Assembly: GCF_025311495.1 (NCBI RefSeq)
Contig: NZ_CP104398.1
Span: 496,001-560,000, forward strand
Direction of reading: 5' to 3'
DNA: 64,000 bases
From: Limosilactobacillus oris
GTDB lineage: Bacteria > Bacillota > Bacilli > Lactobacillales > Lactobacillaceae
A model generated the notes under the pieces. It did not search any database. It had not been told where the DNA came from and saw nothing but the letters and a program-made list of their open reading frames with translations. Numbering within the stretch: position 1 is the first letter of the stretch; each line of letters opens with the position of its first letter. The position numbers and the translations under genes are program-made. This document shows positions 39,653 to 49,085 of the stretch, one piece after another.

Positions 39653-42289
39653 GTGTTAACAACTATTCGTTCTCATCAACGTTCATTTATTTTGGGAATT
39701 AGTTTTCTACTTCCCATCCTGCTGACGGGGAGTTACTTTGCTTACCGGCAAATGGCCCCCTTTGGCCCCAGCAGCTTGCTCACGGTGGACCTTGGTCAGC
39801 AGTACGTCGACTTCTTTGCCTACCTTCGAGCAAGCCTGCTCCACCACCCCAGCAGCTTTTTCTATTCCTTTGCGAAGGGATTGGGCGGTGAAATGTGGGG
39901 GACAGATGCATACTACCTTTTCAGCCCCCTTAACCTCCTATTAGTCTTTTTCCCTGGTCGTTTTCTTACTTCCGGGATTATGCTAATCCTTCTCTTACGG
40001 TACGGTTTAGCCGGGCTGAGCTTTGCCTGGCTCCTGGATAAAACGGGTTGGCAAAAGGGTCCCCGGATTTGGGCCTTTAGCACCGCCTACGCCCTCAACG
40101 GCTGGATGATTGCTAACCAGCTTAACATGATCTGGCTGGACGCCCTTGTGATCCTCCCCCTGATTATCTGGGGCCTGCTAAAACTCTTTTACCGCCGTCA
40201 AGCTGGAACTTACATCTTCTGGCTAGCGGTCATGATGGTTGATAATTACTACATGGCCTGGATGGTTTGCCTGTTTACCCTTCTTTTGGTCTGCTGGTTG
40301 ATGCCAGAAGCACGCACTTGGCACGCTCGCGGCCGCTTTATCCTCCGCTATGGTCTGAGTTCGTTGGCGGCTGCCGGTGTGGCGGCAGTCACCCTCTTTC
40401 CCACGATTTATGCCCTAATGCAGAGCAAGGGAACCTATACCGAGCAGACAATTCATAGCCGGTTTGAGTACTTTCCGTTTAAGATGCTGGCCAAACTGGT
40501 TCCCGGTTCGTTTAACTTTGACCAAATGCCCAGCGGCCAGCCAAATATCTACATCGGAATGCTTTTGATGATGGCGGCCTTCCTCTACTTTTTCAACCGG
40601 CAGGTAAAACTTAGCCGGCGGTTAGCAGCCTTAGGTGTAACTTTCTTCTTTATCTGTTCGTTTTGCTACGAACCCCTGGACCTCTTGTGGCACGCCGGCC
40701 AGTTTCCCGTCTGGTACCCCTACCGCTTTTCCTTTCTTTTTTGCTGTTGGTGCATCATCTTGGCTACCCAGACGCTCCGCCCAGCCTTTCGACCTCGCTA
40801 CTGGCAGCTGGCCCTCCTCCTGCTGGTAACGGGGGCAATTTTTGCCTACGTCAGCCAGCTCAAGCTCTCCTACCTTAGCAGCAGCCAGCGCTGGATTGGG
40901 CTTGGCTTCGCGGCCATCAGCCTGCTGTGCCTAGCTATTCCACGCAAAGATTCACCCCGCCTGTACGACCTCCTCCTGGTTTGCCTAGTCATTTGTGATG
41001 TCGCCACCAGCGCTTTTACAAGTTTCAATAACCTCGCCTACGTCTCCCAGGACGAGTTTGCCCAGTACACCACCCAGCTCGACCAGGCGGCCAAAAAGCT
41101 CCGCCAGGGTGACAAGGGACTCTACCGGGTTGCCAAGACTTTCACACGAACCAAGGATGACCCCTTCCAGGGCGACTTCAACTCCGGTGACCACTTTGGC
41201 TCTACCCTGGAGCCTGCCATCCCTAACTTCATGGGAGCTATTGGTCAGCCGGCCGGCGATGGTTTTGTGACCTACGCTAACGGAACCCAGGTCACCGACG
41301 CCTTATTCGGCTTCAAGTACACCCTTGCAAAGCAGAACCTGGCAACACCAACGCTGCCGCTCTCGGGCTACCGTCCTGACTGGCGGCAATTGCCAACTAC
41401 CGCTAAGACGGGCAACGTTATTATCCGGCGCAACCCGAATAGTCTCCCCTTTGCATTCGGGGCCAGCAGCGAGATCCTCCAGCTCCCGCATACGACCCTG
41501 GACCCGGTCAGCTACCAGTCGCAAATTATGCAGGCCCTGGCTGGACGGCCGATTAACAAGTCGCTCTTCCAAGTACAAAACTTTGACTCCGTCCAATTCA
41601 ACAATGTTCAGACCAGTCGGCAGATTACCGGCACCCTTTTCAAGAAGCAGGACTTCCTAAAGCCAGCCTCGATTCGGCTGACCTTCATCCCACCAACTAA
41701 TGATTCCTACTACCTTACCTTGGGGCCAAGTGTCAAAGACGATGCATCAATTTCCATCAATAACAAGGCCTTTGCCCAGTCCAGCAACTACCGGGACACC
41801 GTCGTCATCAACCTCGCCCACCAGCAAAAGGGTCAGCCAGTCACCATCACCTTCCGCTTGAAGAAGATGAACGTCTGGCTGCAAAACGTCAGTGTCTACC
41901 GTCTCAAACAACGCTCCTTTAATGCTAGTCTTCAGACCTTAAAACAATCTCCACTGAAGATCAGCCACCATTCCAGTAACAGTATCACGGGAACGGTGGA
42001 CCTCAAACGCCAGCAACGGGTCCTCATGACAACTATTCCGGCCGCTCGTGGCTGGCACGCCATCGTGGACGGTCGGCCAGCAGCTACCAAGACGGTTTTA
42101 GGAACTTTCATGGCGATTCCACTGGCACCGGGTCACCACCAGGTCAAGCTCTACTACCGACCACCATTTTTAATCCTTGGGCTGTTCACCAGTCTGCTGA
42201 CAATTAGCGGCACCTGGTTAGTTCTTCGCTACCAAGCCCGGCGGCGAACACGAGGACGTACTGGTACGGACAAACCAAGCACAAACTAG
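39653..42289 (+). CDS. yfhO: YfhO-family membrane protein
   Basis: 878 residues with about a dozen membrane spans, then a large extracytoplasmic region and one final C-terminal span. SYFAYRQMAPFGPSSLLTVD and GQQYVDFFAYLRAS are typical of YfhO proteins, GT-C-like membrane proteins implicated in glycosylating lipoteichoic acid or other surface polymers. The GTG start at 39653 lies 12 bases after AAAGGAG. A minimal upstream frame (39624-39650) contains that site. Confidence 0.9.
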   Translation: MLTTIRSHQRSFILGISFLLPILLTGSYFAYRQMAPFGPSSLLTVDLGQQYVDFFAYLRASLLHHPSSFFYSFAKGLGGEMWGTDAYYLFSPLNLLLVFFPGRFLTSGIMLILLLRYGLAGLSFAWLLDKTGWQKGPRIWAFSTAYALNGWMIANQLNMIWLDALVILPLIIWGLLKLFYRRQAGTYIFWLAVMMVDNYYMAWMVCLFTLLLVCWLMPEARTWHARGRFILRYGLSSLAAAGVAAVTLFPTIYALMQSKGTYTEQTIHSRFEYFPFKMLAKLVPGSFNFDQMPSGQPNIYIGMLLMMAAFLYFFNRQVKLSRRLAALGVTFFFICSFCYEPLDLLWHAGQFPVWYPYRFSFLFCCWCIILATQTLRPAFRPRYWQLALLLLVTGAIFAYVSQLKLSYLSSSQRWIGLGFAAISLLCLAIPRKDSPRLYDLLLVCLVICDVATSAFTSFNNLAYVSQDEFAQYTTQLDQAAKKLRQGDKGLYRVAKTFTRTKDDPFQGDFNSGDHFGSTLEPAIPNFMGAIGQPAGDGFVTYANGTQVTDALFGFKYTLAKQNLATPTLPLSGYRPDWRQLPTTAKTGNVIIRRNPNSLPFAFGASSEILQLPHTTLDPVSYQSQIMQALAGRPINKSLFQVQNFDSVQFNNVQTSRQITGTLFKKQDFLKPASIRLTFIPPTNDSYYLTLGPSVKDDASISINNKAFAQSSNYRDTVVINLAHQQKGQPVTITFRLKKMNVWLQNVSVYRLKQRSFNASLQTLKQSPLKISHHSSNSITGTVDLKRQQRVLMTTIPAARGWHAIVDGRPAATKTVLGTFMAIPLAPGHHQVKLYYRPPFLILGLFTSLLTISGTWLVLRYQARRRTRGRTGTDKPSTN

Positions 42290-42665
42290 GCGGCAGTTCG
42301 TTGCCCGCCAGAATTTATTTCACCATCTAGCTATTAAAATCGGCCGGCGACAAAATACTATTACTAAGCCCAAAAGCAAATAACGTGGTACGCAAATGAG
42401 GTCTAAAGCTCGGCAGAGCCAAACTTTAGACCTCATTTATACTCGCAGCACCTCGGAAAAAGTGAGGCTGGGAATTAACTCAACCTCTTAACTATTTTAT
42501 AGATTAATAATGCCTCAGCGCAGTAGCTGGCTGGCAGTTCAAACGCTGATAAATCAGCGTTTGACCAACCCCAAATAGGCTAGCTGCGCGTCGAAAGACA
42601 AATGCCCCAAATCAGCTTGCTGGTCGATTTGGGGCATTTTTTCTCACTCTCTTCTGTCTCGCACT
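42290..42665. other. Gene-free gap with terminators and repeat copy 2
   Basis: 376 bp. The first 100 bp hold nothing obvious. A 13-bp hairpin (ATGAGGTCTAAAG/CTTTAGACCTCAT) at 42389-42434 ends yfhO. Then comes the repeat copy at 42464-42655, with a second strong hairpin at 42599-42642 (AATGCCCCAAATC/GATTTGGGGCATT plus T run) that serves either strand. Confidence 0.75.
42464..42655 (-). repeat. Intergenic repeat, copy 2
   Basis: Second copy of the element found after gltX (28866-29033). It starts GAGGCTGGGAATTAACTCAA and contains the perfect AAACGCTGA-TAAA-TCAGCGTTT hairpin. A different inner segment, with an AATGCCCC...GGGGCATT stem, replaces the GAACTAG hairpin of copy 1. It lies just 3' of the minus-strand gene at 42666. 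Confidence 0.7.
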
Positions 42666-43046
42666 TTAATGTGCTGACGCCCCGGTAGAAGCATCTGGAT
42701 GCTCTTCTTGTTCCTTGCTAAGGCCGGCAATGTCCGGCTGGTCATCCCTATTTTCATGCTGAAAATGGAAAACAGGACCATCACTCCGGGTGTCATAGTC
42801 GACAGTGGTAATTAAATCCTTAAAGAACCACTCATCTAACTCGTCAATATGATAGTCAATGCCGTCCTTGTCAACTTCCAGGACTGGCTCTACCGGCTGA
42901 TCTTCGCGCGTAAAAGCTGGTGAAAAGCCATGGTGAACTTCCGTATAGCCGTAGGTTTTGCCATAGAACTTAATCCCGTTGCCGCTCACTAAACCCATCT
43001 CATCGCGGAACCAGCGGTCAACCCGGTCAGTAATAATTAGTTTCAT
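42666..43046 (-). CDS. HesB/YneR-family protein
   Basis: 126 residues. MKLIITDRVDRWFRDEMGLV, IKFYGKTYGYTEVHHGFSPA and TVDYDTRSDGPVFHF are the YneR-type HesB-superfamily pattern. It lacks the Cys ligands of A-type iron-sulfur carriers, so its function is unknown. The start at 43046 has AAAGGGGATG upstream; the frame's earlier ATG at 43124 is not supported. Confidence 0.8.
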   Translation of the reverse strand: MKLIITDRVDRWFRDEMGLVSGNGIKFYGKTYGYTEVHHGFSPAFTREDQPVEPVLEVDKDGIDYHIDELDEWFFKDLITTVDYDTRSDGPVFHFQHENRDDQPDIAGLSKEQEEHPDASTGASAH

Positions 43047-43163
43047 CCAAAACATCCCCTTTGCTGCCGATTTTGGCAGCCCTTTCATACTTACTACTTT
43101 ACCATGTTTCCACGTAAATCCCAATGATTTAGCCTGACAAATTGAATAATGCAGTTAAAAAAA

Positions 43164-43209
43164 GAGTGGGCCGGTGAACTAGCTTAGCTAATTCGTCGCC
43201 GCACTCCTT
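43164..43209 (+). repeat. Short relative of the intergenic repeat
   Basis: GAGTGGGCCGGTGAACTAGC... resembles the GAGTGGGACAGAACTAGC block on the minus strand of copy 1 (28985-29033). It is about 45 bp, in plus orientation, just 3' of greA. It is only a partial match. Confidence 0.45.
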
Positions 43210-43218
43210 AATTAATGA

Positions 43219-43695
43219 TTACTTAACATCGAGAATCTTAACCTTCATCGTCCCGCTTGGGATTTCAATTTCAACTTCTTCGCCAATCTTGTGCCCCAAC
43301 AAGCCCTTGGCCATTGGAGACTCATTTGAAATTTTGCCGCTCAGCGGGTCAGATTCGGATTCACCTACAATGCTGTAAGTTTCCGGTTCTTCATCCGGCA
43401 GTTCCTTAAAGGTAACACTCCGCCCCATGGAAACTTCATCCTTATCAACGTCTTCGTTGTCGATGATTTCAGCGTATTGCAGCATATTTTCAATCTGGGC
43501 AATCCGACTCTCGACCATCGCCTGTTCGTCCTTTGCAGATTCGTATTCCGAGTTTTCGGAAAGGTCCCCGTAACTGCGGGCAATCTTAATCCGCTTAATA
43601 ACTTCTGGACGCCGCTTCATTTTATATTCTTCAAGCTCGTCCTCCAACTTCTGCTTTCCTTCCAAGGTCATTGGGAAAGTCTTTTCTTCAGCCAT
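43219..43695 (-). CDS. greA: Transcription elongation factor GreA
   Basis: 158 residues. It stimulates transcript cleavage by stalled RNA polymerase. The N-terminal coiled coil ([20 protein letters not shown] ... [19 protein letters not shown]) carries the catalytic acidic tip, and the C-terminal FKBP-like domain has [20 protein letters not shown]. Normal length. Confidence 0.96.
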   Translation of the reverse strand: MAEEKTFPMTLEGKQKLEDELEEYKMKRRPEVIKRIKIARSYGDLSENSEYESAKDEQAMVESRIAQIENMLQYAEIIDNEDVDKDEVSMGRSVTFKELPDEEPETYSIVGESESDPLSGKISNESPMAKGLLGHKIGEEVEIEIPSGTMKVKILDVK

Positions 43696-43764
43696 AACAC
43701 ACTCACTCCTTATTAATAATTCACGTCGTTACATTACCATTTATTATGGCGCTTGTAAACCGAC

Positions 43765-44415
43765 TTACAGGGTGTGACCCCGCTTGACTAAAATGTCGCG
43801 AACCTTCGTCGTCAGCAAGTCAATGGCGACGTGGTTTTCACCGCCCTCGGGGACGATAATATCCGCGTAGCGCTTCGTTGGCTCCACAAACTGGTGGAAC
43901 ATCGGCTTAACGGTAGCCAGGTACTGGTTGATTACGGAATCCAAGGACCGGCCCCGCTCATCCATATCCCGCTTAATGCGGCGAATGATTCGAATGTCAT
44001 CATCGGTATCAACGTAGACCTTAATGTCCATCAGGTCCCGGAGGCGCTCATCATCCAGAATCAAGATTCCTTCTAAAATGATAATCTCGGTTGGCTCCAC
44101 GTGGACCGTTTCCTGGGACCGGGTATAAGCCTTGTAATCATATACCGGCATCTCAATCGCCCGGTTATGACGGAGGTCACTTAACTGGCTGATCAGGAGG
44201 TCGGTATCAAAAGCCAGCGGGTGGTCATAATTAACCTGCTTCCGCTCCTCCATAGTCATGTCTGCCTGGTCGTTATAGTAGGTATCCTGGGTAATGATTT
44301 GGATATCCTGCCCCTTTAATTGATTATAGATGGCCTTGCTAACAGTCGTCTTTCCACTACCAGAGCCACCGGTTACCCCAATAATGATTGGCCGCCGTTT
44401 TTGTTCAGTACTCAT
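43765..44415 (-). CDS. udk: Uridine kinase
   Basis: 216 residues. Phosphorylates uridine and cytidine (pyrimidine salvage). P-loop [17 protein letters not shown] near residue 14; [13 protein letters not shown] and [14 protein letters not shown] are typical of the family. It lies between greA and the MltG-like gene, the conserved Lactobacillaceae neighbourhood. Confidence 0.96.
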   Translation of the reverse strand: MSTEQKRRPIIIGVTGGSGSGKTTVSKAIYNQLKGQDIQIITQDTYYNDQADMTMEERKQVNYDHPLAFDTDLLISQLSDLRHNRAIEMPVYDYKAYTRSQETVHVEPTEIIILEGILILDDERLRDLMDIKVYVDTDDDIRIIRRIKRDMDERGRSLDSVINQYLATVKPMFHQFVEPTKRYADIIVPEGGENHVAIDLLTTKVRDILVKRGHTL

Positions 44416-44489
44416 TAATGCAGTCTGCTCCCTCTTTTAATTTAATCTGAAATAGTATACAGCACTATCGGTATTCGAGCAACTAGCAA

Positions 44490-44837
44490 TTAGCGTTTTG
44501 CCGCCCGACTGCTCTGGAGTTCAGCCGCAATTTGGGGAACCGACTGGGTCTGCGCCAGCCTAAACTTCCCAGCCTTGACTCCCTTCGTCTTATGCGTCTG
44601 CAGGTAGTAGCTGAACACGTACGCACTCCTCACCAGCTGTTTTTCTTTCAAGATCCTTGCCACCTCGTCATCAGTCGCTCCCCGGGGGATTGTCACCGTG
44701 ACCCGTTGCTGGCTAGCACTGCTCACGGGACGCAAGGCGTAGTTGAAATACTGGTGAATTGCCAAACCCGCGGCCACCAGCAGCACTATAATAACTAAGA
44801 CCAGGCGGTTTTGCTTTTTTAATTTCTGTTCTTCCAT
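44490..44837 (-). CDS. MltG-like protein without the catalytic domain
   Basis: 115 residues: one membrane span (about 12-32), then VTVTIPRGATDDEVARILKE and LVRSAYVFSYYLQTHKTKGV, which correspond to the N-terminal LysM-like subdomain of the endolytic transglycosylase MltG. The YceG catalytic domain with its essential Glu is missing. The sequence ends cleanly (QSSRAAKR) with no remnant after the stop. It occupies the usual mltG position beside udk and greA. Confidence 0.8.
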   Translation of the reverse strand: MEEQKLKKQNRLVLVIIVLLVAAGLAIHQYFNYALRPVSSASQQRVTVTIPRGATDDEVARILKEKQLVRSAYVFSYYLQTHKTKGVKAGKFRLAQTQSVPQIAAELQSSRAAKR

Positions 44838-44854
44838 AATTTTGCCCTTAGTGA

Positions 44855-44890
44855 AAAGGAGGCTGGGAAGAATCTCAGCCCCTTTCCGAT
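44855..44890 (-). terminator. Terminator after pheT
   Basis: Minus-strand AAAGGGGCTG pairs imperfectly with CAGCCTCCTTTT. A second hairpin (GGGGAG...CTCCCC) lies at 44931-44953. Confidence 0.5.
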
Positions 44891-44971
44891 AATGTTATAA
44901 CACAGTAACTGCTTAATAGTGGTGGACAAGGGGAGCCGCAGCGACTCCCCCTTCCAATCCCGTTAATAAAT

Positions 44972-47389
44972 TTACCGAATTTCTGCTGCCAGTTCATCCT
45001 CCAACGCCTGGGTAACCTTGGCAAAGGCCTTGTTGACCTGGTCTTCGGTCAGGGTATCATGGTCATCCTGGTAAGTCAGCGTGTAGGCCAGGGACTTCTT
45101 TCCCTTTGGCAGATGAAGGCCGCTGTATACGTCAAAGAGATGAACCTTCTTTAAGAAGGCGCCGGCCCGCTTTTCGATTACCGCAATCACGTCGGCATTC
45201 GTGACGTTGCGATCAACCAACAGGGCAATATCACGAGTAATTGCTGGGTACTTACTGATTGGGTGGTATTCATTAGCCACCTTATCAGCTGCCAGCAGTG
45301 CTTCCAAGTTCAGTTCAAAGACGTAAGTTGCAGGTACCTTGTAGTCCTTCGCCGTCCGCGGGTGAACTTGGCCCACAAAGCCCACTAATTGGTCATCGAC
45401 ATAAATATCGGCCGTCCGTCCCGGGTGCATCTCCGCCCGGGCCTGCGTTGCCCGGTAGGTGATTGTCTCGGCCAGGCCCAGATTATGCAAGTACCGTTCT
45501 ACGATTCCCTTAATTTGGAAGAAGTCCACCGGCTGATCCTGCTTATGCCAAGAATTGGCCAGCAGCTGACCGGTAATTGCACCAGCCAAGTGTTCCTGTT
45601 CTTCTGGGCGCTCGCCACCCTTCGGCAGGAAAACCCGTCCGACTTCGTAAAGGGCCACGTTGTTGACGTTTCGGGCCACGTTGTACGCCACGTCAATCAG
45701 CAGGCCGCTGATGAGGCTCATCCGGGTCGCAACGTGGTCGGAGCTCATCGGAAAGTCCAGCTTCATTGGCTCCGCGAGGGGGTCAATTTGGAACTGCTTA
45801 GCCTTATCCTCAGTCGTTAAGGAATAGCTGATTGCTTGCGTCAGGCCCATCCCCTCCATCTCATGTCGGCTCGCCCGCAGGAACTTTTGCCGTGGGGTAA
45901 GGCCCCCGTGGTTGCGAGTCATTACGGGCAAAGTAGCGGGAAGGTTATCATAGCCGTAAATCCGGGCAATTTCTTCGTACAGGTCCGCGGCCACAAAGAT
46001 GTCCCACCGCCGGGATGGAACGGTTACCGTCAGCTGGTCATCATCAACGACGTCAACCGGGAAGGCCAGCCGGTTAAAAATGTCGCTTACCTCGTCCTGG
46101 CTGAGTTCGGTCCCGAGCACGTGGTTGATTTTGGCAAGCGATAAGGTAATCTGCTTATCCTCCGCCGGTTTTTCACTGGCAGTGACAATTCCCGTGGTAA
46201 CCTGACCACCAGCTAATTCGCTGATGAGTTCCGCCGCTTCATCCAGCGCCGTTTCCACCGTAGCCGGGTTGATTCCCCGCTCAAAACGCATTGACGATTC
46301 ACTGTGAAGGTCTAACCGCCGAGCCTGCTTCCGCACCATAATTGGGTCAAAAATCGCTGCTTCCAAGGCAACCGTCTTTGTGCTGGCGGAAACCGCGGTC
46401 CCCTGACCACCCATTGTCCCGGCCAGGGCGACCGGCTGACCAGCGACCGTAACGACAATGTCGCTCTCTTTCAGGGTCTGTTCATCCCCATCGAGGGTGG
46501 TGAATTTCTCGTCAGCTTGGGCATGGCGAACGCCGAAGTCGTGACCTGGGAGCTGGTCATAGTCGTAACTGTGGAGTGGCTGGCCGTACTTGAGCAGTAC
46601 GTAGTTAGTGACGTCAACCACGTTGTTGACCGGCCGAACACCAGAATTCCAGAGCTTGATTTGCAACCAAAGCGGACTATCAGCTACCGTAACACCGTCA
46701 ACCACCCGCAACTTGTAGGCTGGTGCCAGCTTGGTATCCGTTACCTGGGCAGACAAGCGGTCGCTGGTTGCCTGGCTAGCCTCTTCCTTAACCGCGACTT
46801 TCTTAAAGTGGGACTTTAGGCCGTAGAAGGCGGCAATGTCGTTGACGTTCCCGTAGATACTCAGCATGTCACCCCGGTTAGGCGTAACATCAGTATCAAT
46901 GATCACATCATCCATCCCCAGGTATGGGAAGACCGACTCGCCCGGCTTGGCATCGTCCGGCAGGAGGTAAATGCCGTCATCGTAGTCCTTCGGTGCGATC
47001 TTATCACTAAAGCCCAGCTCCTGCAGGGCACACAGCATCCCGTTTGATTGTACACCGCGGATCTTGCCCCGCTTAATTTTGACGTTGTCACCAATCCGGG
47101 CACCGTGAAGGGCTACAATCACCTTTTCACCAGCCGCCACATTCGGCGCACCACAGACAATCTGAATTGGTTCGTCTTCACCAACGTCGACTTGGCAGAC
47201 GTGCAGGTGGTCCGAATCCGGGTGCGGTTCGCAAGTAATGACGTTCCCGACCACAATTTTCTTCAGGCCGTCGCTCAGGGAATAAACATCGTTAATATCG
47301 ACCGATGTCCGGGCAATCTTTTCGGCTAGTTCATGGGGCTCAACGTCAATATCTAAGTATTCTTTCAGCCATTGGTATGATACTTTCAT
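44972..47389 (-). CDS. pheT: Phenylalanyl-tRNA synthetase, beta subunit
   Basis: 805 residues. It builds the alpha2-beta2 enzyme that charges tRNA-Phe. An N-terminal EMAP/OB-type tRNA-binding part (VGNVITCEPHPDSDHLHVCQ), B3/B4 editing region (GMLCALQELGF), B5 domain and C-terminal ferredoxin-like anticodon-binding domain (YPAITRDIALLVD near residue 715) are in order. Starts six bases after pheS. Confidence 0.96.
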   Translation of the reverse strand: MKVSYQWLKEYLDIDVEPHELAEKIARTSVDINDVYSLSDGLKKIVVGNVITCEPHPDSDHLHVCQVDVGEDEPIQIVCGAPNVAAGEKVIVALHGARIGDNVKIKRGKIRGVQSNGMLCALQELGFSDKIAPKDYDDGIYLLPDDAKPGESVFPYLGMDDVIIDTDVTPNRGDMLSIYGNVNDIAAFYGLKSHFKKVAVKEEASQATSDRLSAQVTDTKLAPAYKLRVVDGVTVADSPLWLQIKLWNSGVRPVNNVVDVTNYVLLKYGQPLHSYDYDQLPGHDFGVRHAQADEKFTTLDGDEQTLKESDIVVTVAGQPVALAGTMGGQGTAVSASTKTVALEAAIFDPIMVRKQARRLDLHSESSMRFERGINPATVETALDEAAELISELAGGQVTTGIVTASEKPAEDKQITLSLAKINHVLGTELSQDEVSDIFNRLAFPVDVVDDDQLTVTVPSRRWDIFVAADLYEEIARIYGYDNLPATLPVMTRNHGGLTPRQKFLRASRHEMEGMGLTQAISYSLTTEDKAKQFQIDPLAEPMKLDFPMSSDHVATRMSLISGLLIDVAYNVARNVNNVALYEVGRVFLPKGGERPEEQEHLAGAITGQLLANSWHKQDQPVDFFQIKGIVERYLHNLGLAETITYRATQARAEMHPGRTADIYVDDQLVGFVGQVHPRTAKDYKVPATYVFELNLEALLAADKVANEYHPISKYPAITRDIALLVDRNVTNADVIAVIEKRAGAFLKKVHLFDVYSGLHLPKGKKSLAYTLTYQDDHDTLTEDQVNKAFAKVTQALEDELAAEIR

Positions 47390-47394
47390 TTAAC

Positions 47395-48441
47395 TTATCC
47401 TTTCTCGTCGAACTGGTTCAGGAAGCGCACGTCATTTTGGTAGAAGTTCCGGATATCGTCGACCCCGTACTTCAACATTGCAAACCGGTCTGGGCCTAGT
47501 CCAAAGGCAAACCCGCCGTAAACTTCTGGGTCCACGCCCGACATCTTGAGAACGTTCGGGTGAACCATTCCGGCACCCAGCACTTCAATCCAGCCGGTGT
47601 GCTTACAGATCGCGCAACCCTTCCCCAGGCAGTTGAAACAGGTAATATCCGCTTCCACAGATGGTTCGGTGAAGGGGAAGTAACTCGGCCGCAAACGAAC
47701 CTTGAGCTTGTCACCGAAGAGCGACTGGGCAACTACTTCCAGGGTTCCCTTCAGGTCAGCCATGGTGATGTGCTTGCCGACAACCATCCCTTCAATCTGG
47801 TTGAACTGGTGACTGTGGGTCGCGTCATCCGTATCCCGCCGGTAAACCTTCCCGGGGGAAATCATCTTCAACGGCCCCCGGCTAAAGTCGTGCTTTTCCA
47901 GCATCCGGGCCTGCATTGGCGAAGTCTGCGTCCGCATCAAGACCGTGGGGGTAACGTAGAAAGTATCCTGCATATCCCGGGCCGGGTGGTCCTTCGGCAG
48001 GTTCAGCTTTTCGAAGTTATAAACTTCCTGCTCGACTTCATCCCCGACGGCCACTTCATAACCCATGGAAACGAAGAGGTCGACCACCTGATCAATGATC
48101 TGCTGGATAACGTGAGACTGGCCCTGGGCAACCGGCGTCCCAGGAAGGGTCACGTCTACCGTTTCCGCCGCCAGTTCAGCATCCAGGGCAGCCTGTTCCA
48201 GCTCGGTCCGCCGTTCCTCGATAGCCGTGGTCAACTCGTCACGAACCTTGTTGGCAAACTGACCAACCACCGGCCGTTCCTCGGCACTGAGGTCACGCAT
48301 TCCCCGCAGAACACTCGTGATTGGCCCCTTCTTCCCCAGCATTTTGACCCGAATTTCGTTAATCTTCTTCAGGTCCTTAGAATTCTTAATTTCTGCCAGC
48401 CCTTCGTCGCGAAGTTCCGTCAGTCGATCTTTTAATCCCAT
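47395..48441 (-). CDS. pheS: Phenylalanyl-tRNA synthetase, alpha subunit
   Basis: 348 residues. Catalytic subunit. Motif 2 is [20 protein letters not shown] and motif 3 [19 protein letters not shown]; an N-terminal coiled coil binds tRNA. I moved the start from 48495 to the ATG at 48441, which has AAAGGAGCT; the upstream part is T-box leader. Confidence 0.95.
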   Translation of the reverse strand: MGLKDRLTELRDEGLAEIKNSKDLKKINEIRVKMLGKKGPITSVLRGMRDLSAEERPVVGQFANKVRDELTTAIEERRTELEQAALDAELAAETVDVTLPGTPVAQGQSHVIQQIIDQVVDLFVSMGYEVAVGDEVEQEVYNFEKLNLPKDHPARDMQDTFYVTPTVLMRTQTSPMQARMLEKHDFSRGPLKMISPGKVYRRDTDDATHSHQFNQIEGMVVGKHITMADLKGTLEVVAQSLFGDKLKVRLRPSYFPFTEPSVEADITCFNCLGKGCAICKHTGWIEVLGAGMVHPNVLKMSGVDPEVYGGFAFGLGPDRFAMLKYGVDDIRNFYQNDVRFLNQFDEKG

Positions 48442-48461
48442 TTTTTCAGCTCCTTTGAAAT

Positions 48462-48690
48462 AAAAAAGCTTCGTCCCCAAATAGGGACGAAGCATCGCGG
48501 TACCACCCTAGTTTACCGGCGCAGTGCCGGTACACTTAGTCGATCAATAACGGTGATCAGCCGGAATACCATTACGTACCAGCTCAGAAAATGAAATTCA
48601 CCAGTTGGCACCGGTCGTCACTTGCAGAATGAGGTGACGACTCTCTGCCGGGCCTGAACTAGCTACTAGTTTTCGTCAACGCTTTTAACA
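48462..48690 (-). promoter_or_regulatory. T-box leader of pheST
   Basis: The T-box AGGGTGGTACCGCG is at 48509-48496 and is followed by a terminator (GCTTCGTCCC...GGGACGAAGC plus T run, 48462-48493). Upstream, Stem I carries an AG-bulge-like GAGTCGTCACC and a candidate specifier TTC (Phe) at 48595-48593. Uncharged tRNA-Phe would stabilise the antiterminator and allow pheST expression. Confidence 0.9.
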
Positions 48691-48696
48691 TTTAAC

Positions 48697-48725
48697 ATTG
48701 TAAACACTCCGCTAAGTCAGGTCAA
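48697..48725 (-). promoter_or_regulatory. pheST promoter
   Basis: Minus-strand TTGACC at 48720-48725, a 17-base spacer and TACAAT at 48697-48702, just upstream of the T-box leader. Confidence 0.65.
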
Positions 48726-48732
48726 GCCTAAA

Positions 48733-49071
48733 TTAGCACCACTTGTCGCTCCACTTGTGGACGGCTTCCATTACTGGTGCCAACTCACGGCCTCGTTCGG
48801 TCAGTGAGTAATCGACCCGGCTAGAACCAGGATAAGTATTCCGTACAACGATCTGCTCATCTTCCAGTTCTTTGAGCCGTTCACACAGTACCCGGTCGCT
48901 GCACTTGGTGATAGCGCCTGCAATGTCTTTGAACCGCAGTGTCGGCTGTTCCAGCAGGACCTCAATAATCAAGCCATTCCACTTCTTCCCCAGCATCATA
49001 AAGGTTTGGGTAAATTTCGGACAGAGTTTACAGCCTCCTTCTTCTCGTTTCTTTGCTACCATTTCAGTCAT
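48733..49071 (-). CDS. HxlR-family transcriptional regulator
   Basis: 112 residues. A winged helix with CKLCPKFTQTFMMLGKKWN, LRFKDIAGAITKCSDRVL and DYSLTERGRELAPV, typical of MarR/HxlR sensors of redox or electrophile stress. Cys residues near the N-terminus (CKLC) could be the sensor. GGGAGGAG precedes the ATG. It is next to an HD hydrolase gene. Confidence 0.88.
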   Translation of the reverse strand: MTEMVAKKREEGGCKLCPKFTQTFMMLGKKWNGLIIEVLLEQPTLRFKDIAGAITKCSDRVLCERLKELEDEQIVVRNTYPGSSRVDYSLTERGRELAPVMEAVHKWSDKWC

Positions 49072-49085
49072 AGTATTACTCCTCC

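Noticed and set aside
47560-48435. Long (291-aa) plus-strand frame
   Set aside because: Antisense shadow of pheS, which is certain.
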